This document shows, piece by piece, positions 62,282 to 64,000 of a stretch of DNA of 64,000 nucleotides. Position 1 is the first letter of the stretch; each line of letters starts with the position of its first letter. The stretch covers positions 2,480,001 to 2,544,000 of the forward strand of contig NC_019964.1 of NCBI RefSeq assembly GCF_000328525.1, in the 5' to 3' direction. Source of the stretch: Halovivax ruber XH-70 (GTDB lineage: Archaea; Halobacteriota; Halobacteria; Halobacteriales; Natrialbaceae). Under the pieces are notes generated by a model, which saw nothing but the letters and a program-made list of their open reading frames with translations, searched no databases and was not told where the DNA came from. The translations under genes and the position numbers were made by a program.

Positions 62282-63007
62282 ATGCGCCGACCGCGACTCG
62301 CCTTGCTCGATGCCAGCCACGGAGACGAGAACGTCCCACGGAACTACCGCCGCGAGCTGTCGGCCTCGCTCGCCGAATTCGACGTGACGGCTGGGTCGCT
62401 GCCGACGGACTACGACGTCGACGGCGTGGTCGTCACCGGGTCGCGATCGTCGGTCTACTGGGACGAAGACTGGATCGAGGCGACGAAGGCGTGGGTCGAG
62501 GGCGCGATCGACCGCGGGGTTCCCTGCCTCGGCGTCTGCTGGGGTCACCAGTTACTCGCCGACGTACTCGGCGGCGAGGTCGCCGATATGGGCGTCTACG
62601 AGATCGGCTACCACGAGATCGACCGGACGACCGACGAGTCGGTCCTGCTAGCGGGCATCGACGAGACGTTCCTTGCCTTTACGACCCACTCTGACGCGGT
62701 CGTCGACCTCCCCCCGAAGGCGATCGAACTTGCCAGGAACGAGTACTCGAACCACGCCTTCCGCCGCGATCGCGTCTTCGGCGTCCAGTTCCATCCAGAG
62801 TACGACGCCCAGAGCGCCCGCGATCTGACGATGGAGAAGGAGCTGGACGACGACCGTCGCGAGCGCGTCCTCGCCGGCATCACCGACGAGAACGCCCGGC
62901 GAGCCGCCGGAGCCAAGCAACTCTTCGAGAACTTCGTGGCGTACGTCGAGGGCGGAGCCGGCGTGTCCGACGCCACCGACGGCGCCGAACGCGTCGACGC
63001 CGACTGA
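62282..63007 (+). CDS. Class I glutamine amidotransferase-like protein
   Basis: The protein has 241 aa from ATG 62282. GVCWGHQLLADVLGG holds the Cys nucleophile and VFGVQFHPEYDAQSA the His-Glu. ASHGDENVPRNYRREL and VVVTGSRSSVYWDEDW match the GMP synthase-like/YfeJ group. It is stand-alone with no synthase partner. Likely a small-molecule amidotransferase or peptidase-like enzyme. Confidence 0.85.
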   Translation: MRRPRLALLDASHGDENVPRNYRRELSASLAEFDVTAGSLPTDYDVDGVVVTGSRSSVYWDEDWIEATKAWVEGAIDRGVPCLGVCWGHQLLADVLGGEVADMGVYEIGYHEIDRTTDESVLLAGIDETFLAFTTHSDAVVDLPPKAIELARNEYSNHAFRRDRVFGVQFHPEYDAQSARDLTMEKELDDDRRERVLAGITDENARRAAGAKQLFENFVAYVEGGAGVSDATDGAERVDAD

Positions 63008-63466
63008 TCACGCCGTCCCGCGTCGTTCGACGATCACGAGGTCGGTCCGGGTGTGGACCGGGTCGCCGGCGTCGTTCGTCGCACGGAGACGGAAGGAAAC
63101 CTGGCCGCGATCGTCGCTCCAGGGTGCCTTTTCGACGACCGATATCTCGACGGCGAGTGCGTCGTCGGGCCGAACCGGTTCGTGCCAGCGGAGGTCGTCG
63201 ACGCCCGCGGCGGCGACGACGGCCACGTCCGCGAGGACGGTCTCGACGAACGGTCGCATGCAGGCCGCGGCGGTGTGCCAGCCGCTCGCGATGAGGCCGT
63301 CGAAGTGGCGTTCGGCGGCGGCTTCGTCGACGTGGAACGCCTGGGGGTCGTAGCGCTCGGCGAATTCGAGGAGTTCGTCCTCGGTGATCGTGACAGTGCC
63401 GACGTCCCACTCGTCGCCGACGGCGAGATCCTCGTAATACAGCGGCGATGCGATGTCGGTCGTCAT
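63008..63466 (-). CDS. MaoC-family (R)-specific enoyl-CoA hydratase-like protein
   Basis: The protein has 152 aa from ATG 63466 (MTTDIASPLYYEDLAVGDEWD). Hot-dog fold with the MaoC motif AERYDPQAFHVDE (D and H) and LIASGWHTAAACMRPFV. It hydrates enoyl-CoA or dehydrates 3-hydroxyacyl-CoA. It follows the acyl-CoA dehydrogenase on the same strand by 16 bases, so both act in an acyl-CoA pathway. Confidence 0.88.
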   Translation of the reverse strand: MTTDIASPLYYEDLAVGDEWDVGTVTITEDELLEFAERYDPQAFHVDEAAAERHFDGLIASGWHTAAACMRPFVETVLADVAVVAAAGVDDLRWHEPVRPDDALAVEISVVEKAPWSDDRGQVSFRLRATNDAGDPVHTRTDLVIVERRGTA

Positions 63467-63482
63467 GAGTGGGTGACCTCCA

Positions 63483-64000
63483 TCACTCGTAGAGACGGTT
63501 GGCGACGACGAGGCGGTTGATCTCGTTGGTTCCGTCGTATATTTGGGTCCCCTTCGCCTCGCGCATGTAGCGCTCGACGGGGTAGTCGGTCGAGTAGCCG
63601 CGAGCGCCGTGGACCTGGACGGCGTCGGTCGCGATCTCCATCGCGGCGTCGGTCGCGAACGTCTTGGCCATCGCCGCGTCCTGGGTGATCCGCTCGCCGC
63701 GATCTCGACGGTCGGCTGCGGCGAGCGTAAGGAGGCGAGCCGCCTCGGTTCGAGCCGCCATGTCCGCGAGCGAGAAACTCACGCCCTGAAACTCGCGGAT
63801 GGGCTGGCCGAACTGCTCGCGGTCGTCGGCGAAGTCGCGGCTGGCGGCGAACGCGCCCTGGGCGATGCCGACGCCCTGGGCCGCCGTGCCGAGCCGGCCG
63901 ATGTCGAGCCCTTCCATGATGTAGCGAAAGCCGCGGCCCGCTTCGCCGACGAGGTTGTCGGCCGGGACCCGAAGACCGTCGAAGCGGAGTTCGCTCTCGA
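63483..64000 (-). CDS. Acyl-CoA dehydrogenase, C-terminal part
   Basis: The frame continues past the right end of the window, so the N terminus is missing. Visible: RVPADNLVGEAGRGF, DIGRLGTAAQGVGIAQGAFAAS (given by ends), REQFGQPIREFQGVSF, AAMEIATDAVQVHGARGY (FAD pocket), and the end QIYDGTNEINRLVVANRLYE, the family's terminal signature with the catalytic EGTxxI-like region (DGTNEI). The catalytic base expected near there reads Asp in DGT rather than the usual Glu of EGT. This may be normal in some classes. Confidence 0.9.
   Translation of the reverse strand, partial: ESELRFDGLRVPADNLVGEAGRGFRYIMEGLDIGRLGTAAQGVGIAQGAFAASRDFADDREQFGQPIREFQGVSFSLADMAARTEAARLLTLAAADRRDRGERITQDAAMAKTFATDAAMEIATDAVQVHGARGYSTDYPVERYMREAKGTQIYDGTNEINRLVVANRLYE

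Noticed and set aside
1-64000. CRISPR array
   Set aside because: No regularly spaced identical repeats of 23-47 bases were seen anywhere; the three-unit repeat at 36491 has no spacers.

Overview
The window is chromosomal DNA of a haloarchaeon (class Halobacteria). The signs are GC-rich, acidic coding sequence; twin-arginine secreted lipoproteins; archaeal core genes (S24e/S27ae, Kae1-Bud32 fusion, FtsZ1, transcription factor S, NAC, RNase J, TrmY, DtdA); many haloarchaea-restricted small families (DUF5786, DUF5787, DUF5789, DUF5797, DUF5808 type); and short or absent leaders with a TATA box about 25-32 bases before the start. No genus can be assigned from the sequence alone.

Layout. 1-3.8 kb: sensor protein fragment, BNR-repeat protein, membrane protein and PQQ-type propeller. 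3.9-7.3 kb: translation and housekeeping block (S24e, S27ae, Kae1-Bud32, DUF5808, ITPase). 7.3-14.5 kb: PIN protein pair, secreted peptidoglycan amidase, DapA-like aldolase, small regulators, LUD and AIM24 proteins. 14.5-19.8 kb: pabC-pabA-pabB with overlapping starts, then an HhH protein and aroE. 19.9-25.9 kb: dtdA, ftsZ1, a 2Fe-2S ferredoxin divergent from a geranylgeranyl reductase, and a degenerate archaemetzincin. 26-30 kb: LemA and GIDE pair, MFS exporter, AAC(3). 30-37.9 kb: M20 peptidase, S10 paralogue, Nudix, DUF5787, PspA, membrane proteins. 37.9-40.6 kb: HtpX, a halocin-C8-like precursor in AT-richer DNA, NYN protein. 41-52.5 kb: PUA protein, NAC, TrmI, TFS, MFS, deacetylase-like lipoprotein, DUF7504-type protein, RNase J. 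52.6-55.3 kb: structured-RNA cassette, an AT-rich island with two genes, and tRNA-Pro(CGG). 55.5-64 kb: alkaline-phosphatase-like enzyme with a flippase, TrmY, a degenerate hydrolase and AMP-ligase pair, amidotransferase, MaoC and acyl-CoA dehydrogenase.

Most notable signal. Two distant loci (30053-30300 minus; 52721-52982 plus) carry the same leader of about 250 nt upstream of paralogous small Cys-rich proteins. Its own TATA box precedes it. Several helices are preserved although their sequences differ, a hairpin loop is complementary to a conserved downstream strand, and a final helix abuts the ATG. In an organism with mostly leaderless mRNAs this looks like an undescribed structured RNA (cis-regulator or ncRNA). 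Other points of interest are a halocin C8-like bacteriocin precursor with ten cysteines, a putative HEPN protein beside tRNA-Pro, and several proteins that keep a known fold but have lost catalytic residues (archaemetzincin, polysaccharide deacetylase, alpha/beta hydrolase, AMP-ligase).
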